Under the pieces are notes generated by a model. The model made no database searches. It was given only the letters and a program-made list of their open reading frames with translations, and was not told the origin of the DNA. The position numbers and the translations under genes were made by a program. From NCBI GenBank assembly GCA_900545545.1, contig UQZO01000003.1, positions 137,342 to 201,341 of the forward strand: a stretch of DNA of 64,000 nucleotides, given 5' to 3'. The stretch is from an uncultured Subdoligranulum sp. GTDB taxonomy: Bacteria; Bacillota; Clostridia; Oscillospirales; Ruminococcaceae. This document shows, one piece after another, positions 60,381 to 64,000 of this stretch (position 1 is its first letter; each line of letters starts with the position of its first letter).

Positions 60381-61502
60381 ATGAGGAACATACGAAAGTT
60401 TTCTATTTTTATTAGTTCTACCTATGAAGATCTTAAAGAAGAAAGACAAGCATTGGTAGGTGTAGCACTAGAGAACAATTTCATCCCGGTAGGAATGGAG
60501 CAATTTCATGCAGCCCCTACAAGTCAATGGAATGTTATAACAAAGATGATTGATGCGTGTGACTTTTACCTACTTGTTATTGGAGGGCGGTATGGATCAA
60601 TCGATGAAGAATTAGGTATAAGCTATACGGAGAAAGAATACAATTACGCGAAAACCAAGGGATTACCAGTGCTTGTATTGATTAAGGAATCTTCAGCTAT
60701 TTCAGAAAGAGAAAAGGATACTGGTGATGACAAATACGATAAGATGGCCAAACTTGATAAGTTCAGAGAAAGGGTTAAAAATGATGAAAATACAGTTGAT
60801 TTTTTTACAGATATAAACAGTTTAAAGTATGTGGCATCACCGACACTTAGGAATGCTGTTAATTATGCTGATGATAGTGCGGGATGGGTTCGATATCGAG
60901 ATATAATAGATGTAATCAATGAAGAGGCGGAAGGACGAAATAAAACCAATGCTGAACTGGCAGAACATCAACAGAAGATGTTAGATGATATGAGGGCAAT
61001 GCTTTCTCAATTTAGTAGTAGACTTGCCGAACTAGAGAATAATCAGCTGACCTTGGAGGAAATACCCACAGCAACAACTGATGACATAAAGAATTTGTTT
61101 CGGGTTGAAAATGAAACACTAATTATTGGAACCCCAGATGGGGACAAACCAGTTGTGGGTCAAGATAATGTTGGTTACATCCCTGTAGAATCCGCTTTTC
61201 TATTGGTTTATGCAGCTGAGGGTGATGGCCAAATCGTAAAGACTCAGACACTTGGTTCCCCTGCTCAGATTTCTACATCTGGTAAGAAGTTTATGGCTGA
61301 TAATTCAAAAAGAGAATCAGCAAGATGGACGGAGGCGTTAGATCGGCTTATAGAATGGGGATGGGTTAAAGCTATGGGGTATAAAGGTGAAATATTTGGG
61401 TTAACAGGAACTGGTTACAATAAAGCGGATTGGCTGAAAGAAAGTATGAAAATCAATACTTCAAATGATCCGCTAGAGGAGCTAAAGGAGTTTGAGGATT
61501 GA
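60381..61502 (+). CDS. DUF4062 protein with C-terminal winged-helix-like domain
   Basis: MRNIRKFSIFISSTYEDLKE starts after GAGGAGAATATCGGT. The 373-residue protein has the DUF4062 domain (residues 1-165) with FISSTYEDLKEERQALVGVA, FIPVGMEQFHAA, CDFYLLVIGGRYGSID and SYTEKEYNYAK. A coiled-coil follows (about 190-235, HQQKMLDDMRAMLSQFSSRL). The C-terminal 100 residues look like a winged helix (SAFLLVYAAEGDGQ, ARWTEALDRLIEWGWVKAMG, FGLTGTGYNKADWL). DUF4062 is a TIR/SLOG-like Rossmann domain met in bacterial conflict proteins, usually fused to NTPases. The gene is AT-rich. Confidence 0.87.
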   Translation: MRNIRKFSIFISSTYEDLKEERQALVGVALENNFIPVGMEQFHAAPTSQWNVITKMIDACDFYLLVIGGRYGSIDEELGISYTEKEYNYAKTKGLPVLVLIKESSAISEREKDTGDDKYDKMAKLDKFRERVKNDENTVDFFTDINSLKYVASPTLRNAVNYADDSAGWVRYRDIIDVINEEAEGRNKTNAELAEHQQKMLDDMRAMLSQFSSRLAELENNQLTLEEIPTATTDDIKNLFRVENETLIIGTPDGDKPVVGQDNVGYIPVESAFLLVYAAEGDGQIVKTQTLGSPAQISTSGKKFMADNSKRESARWTEALDRLIEWGWVKAMGYKGEIFGLTGTGYNKADWLKESMKINTSNDPLEELKEFED

Positions 61503-62348
61503 TATATTTATTATATAGAGTCCCTAAAAAATCAGAATATATGTAAACAAGGAGAAGGATAAAGAACCGGAGATAAAAGAACGTTCAAAAGGGCCTGTGA
61601 GGAGTGCGATTTGACACTGGAACAGTTTGTGAAACAGTCCAAACTATCCATCCAAGTCAGGCCAATGAAGTTATGGAGGCGGATGACTTCAATAACGTCG
61701 GTCACTATACCGTTATCAAAATGCCTGAGTTTTACGACGTAACCTCTGATTACCTATTGTGGATGGCCGAAACCAATAAAGTAACCAACCACTGATTTTG
61801 CAGTATTTCGTTTGAGTGATTATAAGAGGACGCTAATGAAGAGCAGATTGATTAAAGCTAGTAAACTGGTGGCGCACCCGGTTTGCATGACCGATGGCCA
61901 AACTTGAAATCTAAGTGTGTGGCACATTGGCAAAGCAGGTTCATGACGCAACCGCCATTATGGACAATATTAATAGAATCTTGTTTGCGGCTAAGTCGGC
62001 TAATCATCTCCGCATCAGTGAGGGAAGTCTTGCAGTTATGTGAGACGATAGGGACATATACAAGATAACTCTTGATCGGTGAGAAACACACAAGGACGAT
62101 CCTTCCGGTGTCTAAGAGAGCAGCCCGCAGAAAATTACAGGTTCAGATGAAAACACTCGCGTGAATAGTGTACCGGAATAAAGCGCAATAGTTTTTATCA
62201 GTAAGCGGCTCGAGCTAAATCATGGGAAGTTTTGAAATATGAAAAAATGGCTAAAGAGGATTACGTAGAAACCGGACTTAATGGATAATCCGAACCCACA
62301 GAGTGGGAAAAATAGAAACCACAAAATCAACCATGAGGAGAATAGACT
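61503..62348. other. Gene debris
   Basis: This AT-rich stretch holds short broken frames without ribosome sites. One, 61604-61795 (+), reads EVMEADDFNNVGHYTVIKMP and WMAETNKVTNH and looks like the end of a real protein. Another near 61950-62040 reads MDNINRILFAAKSANHLRIS before a stop. They probably are remnants of decayed genes; I cannot name them. Confidence 0.4.
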
Positions 62349-62657
62349 ATGACAAAAGAAGAGCTATTGGAGAAATTGGCATCTGGTGCTCTAGACGGAT
62401 TGGTAGGCGACGATTTAGTTTCGGGAAAGTCTACAGTCTGGAAAGTAATAAAAAATGGAGTTCCCGTAATGTTCAAGCAGGGACCAAGTAAACGAGTTTT
62501 CAACGGCAAAGAGAATGAGCGAATTGATGGTGTTTTACATATTTTAAGGGAGTGGGCTACAGACGAAGAGAAATTAGAGTTTCTTAGAAAATTTGGCTGG
62601 CTTATGACAGACACTGCAGCAAGAGTATATAGCACAAAATTCAAGCCTAAAAAATGA
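62349..62657 (+). CDS. Hypothetical protein (102 aa)
   Basis: MTKEELLEKLASGALDGLVG follows ATGAGGAGAATAGACT. The rest is soluble and mixed in charge: KSTVWKVIKNGVPVMFKQGP and EEKLEFLRKFGWLMTDTAAR. No family is recognised. Codon use is AT-rich like the DUF4062 gene. The ribosome site and even residue composition support a real gene. Confidence 0.6.
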   Translation: MTKEELLEKLASGALDGLVGDDLVSGKSTVWKVIKNGVPVMFKQGPSKRVFNGKENERIDGVLHILREWATDEEKLEFLRKFGWLMTDTAARVYSTKFKPKK

Positions 62658-64000
62658 CTATGTACAATGGGCTGGTTTTTGACTCGTAAGAGCGGTAGCA
62701 AAACTTATCAGGCCAGTAAATGTTCAAGATAAACGATTTGTTTCATTCGCTGTTGTTGACAGATTAGCATGCCTTCACGGATGGATCATGAAGGCGGAAA
62801 AAGCAAAGAAGGGGTTCAATTCTATTCCAACTTTGAAATGGGAAACGATCCCGGATTAAAGAGATTGAATCATGTCTTTTGAGAGTCTTTCCGCGCCGTT
62901 TGTCCATTTTACGGACTTGTGGACGACAGTCAATGTCAGGAAGGAGACGCGTTTATTGCAGTCTGGACGATTACCTGTTGCTCTACTATTTTTCCGGGAG
63001 TGTAATTGCAACTTCGGGATATTATGTCTATAAGTTGGGGAGTAAGAAGAAGCACGAACATTTCACATATTTAGTAGTTATTCTCTTCCAGCCATACAAG
63101 TAGGTATAAACCACTACTTTATGCAAGTATCAAAGTAGGCTGGTCCCTTTGGACCGTATATAGTAAAGCGTTAGAAGGGCATCATACTGGCAATTCTTTC
63201 AAGAGACAATGAATCATCTACCTCTTGCATTACTTGTACAGTAGCCCGCATACGAGCATTATTTGTCCAAAATCAACCTCTTAACAATCGTAAAAGCCTT
63301 GATGAGTTCTCTCTTCCGCTCGATAATTGAAGCTAAAGGCTTTTTACTCTCCACAGTAGAGCTAGGGAGCGTTTCGCTAAAGCATACAACAGAACGGCGG
63401 CATGCGGCCATTTTCAGTAGCATGCCGCCGCTTGTTGTCGGTCGGTGTTTTGTGATCTGTCTACGTTCCTTGTAAAGATTGACGTATGGCAAGCTATGGA
63501 ATACTCAAAAGGGAAAGTAACCTGATATTTTTTTGTGAGCTTACTAATTTAAAAAATGCATATAGGGAGCAATTGATAGAGTGTTGGTATAAGAAAGAGA
63601 AACCATAAACATAGTTGTAAAGATACACCAAATCCTAATTGGAGAAGGAACCAAAAAGTTTGAAGGAGTTTGTGAATTTATGAAAGTATATCAAGGTGTA
63701 AGAGTAGCCCATAAGAGGTCGCAACGAGTCAGCAATGCAGTTGCTAACCCATTGTGACACATTGAGAGAAAAGTGTTATCCATTTTATGATCTTCGAGGG
63801 CGATCATAGCCCTTGAATTAGCTTGAGAGTTATGACTTTTAATGGTTAAAAAATAGCGAAGCAACCACGGAGTTGTAGCTGCAAAAATCGCCATCCCAGC
63901 CCCATTTGCACGCAGTTTTAGCCCCACCTTGCCGGAGTTTTAGCTCCACTTTCACGCACTGAAGCCCCAAAGCCTTATAATTGGTTTAGCACAGCCAAGC
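62658..64000. other. AT-rich region with fragments and repeats
   Basis: No intact gene is supported. At about 62686-62859 (+) an open stretch reads VNVQDKRFVSFAVVDRLACL without a proper start. A perfect 11-bp dyad CGGCGGCATGC/GCATGCCGCCG lies at 63395-63405 and 63420-63430. The end carries a 22-bp repeat array (separate entry). Confidence 0.45.
63898..63969. repeat. Four degenerate 22-bp repeats, possible IS21-type end
   Basis: AGCCCCA or AGCTCCA recurs at 63898, 63920, 63942 and 63963, a spacing of 22, 22 and 21 bases, with AGTTTTAGC shared by the middle two. Multiple terminal repeats of about 20 bp are typical of IS21-family ends. No istA or istB is in the window; the body would have to lie to the right. 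Confidence 0.4.

Noticed and set aside
63259..63492. Leftward 77-codon frame in the right-end region
   Set aside because: It contains the palindrome at 63395-63430 and lacks a convincing ribosome site or family; composition does not separate it from chance.
1..64000. CRISPR arrays, tRNA and rRNA genes
   Set aside because: I found no regular direct-repeat/spacer pattern and no cloverleaf or rRNA-like stretch by reading; a dedicated scan would be decisive.

Overview
The window comes from a moderately GC-rich Gram-positive anaerobe, most likely a gut Clostridia of the Oscillospiraceae/Faecalibacterium-Gemmiger kind. The grounds are strong AGGAGG-type ribosome sites, a pyruvate phosphate dikinase chromosomal gene, LPxTG anchoring, and a conjugative element of the type common in gut Clostridia. 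The genus is inferred from gene content and style, not proven.

Chromosomal flank (1-9465). A leftward cluster runs from a stand-alone GlmU-like acyltransferase through a DUF2007-like protein, a YccF membrane protein, peptidyl-tRNA hydrolase (pth), an SH3b protein, a DUF3160 lipoprotein and a small membrane-anchored protein to the 5' part of mfd, which is cut by the window edge. Divergent from it is ppdK, closed by a strong terminator at 9426-9465.

Integrative conjugative element (from about 9470 to at least 53.2 kb, probably to or past the window end). It has a maintenance module (parB1, toprim/DUF3991, parA, parB2), a DNA-processing block (YodL and other accessory proteins and a 2401-aa methylase/SNF2 polyvalent protein with tnpV nested inside it), a CAP lipoprotein and a RelE/Phd toxin-antitoxin pair. 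A 2133-aa LPQTG surface protein follows. The mobilisation and transfer module has a candidate oriT, MobC, relaxase, DUF3801/PcfB, VirD4 coupling protein, Maff2, a VirB6-like membrane protein, PrgI, VirB4 and an M23 hydrolase. A regulatory block (SLOG, Xre) and an SOS-type cassette (SRAP, LexA-like repressor, Y-family polymerase) complete it. Two unrelated group II introns interrupt the coupling protein and the polymerase inside their most conserved motifs. Splicing would restore both frames exactly.

Cargo and right part (53.2-64 kb). Here are an AT-rich PD-(D/E)XK nuclease, a frameshifted GNAT gene, a six-gene WYL-TfoX-GyrI-DUF3795-SRPBCC-DUF1848 cluster, a DUF4062-winged-helix protein, gene debris, and a 22-bp repeat array resembling an IS21-type insertion sequence end. 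No integrase, tRNA or sortase gene was found in the window.

The strongest unexplained signals are: (i) both parB genes carry, at the equivalent codon position and in the same phase, a perfect 29-nt palindrome with different sequence but the same geometry; (ii) tnpV has its own Shine-Dalgarno site and its own terminator while lying inside the open frame of the giant gene; (iii) terminator-like hairpins stand directly before the ribosome sites of at least six element genes, which suggests antitermination control.
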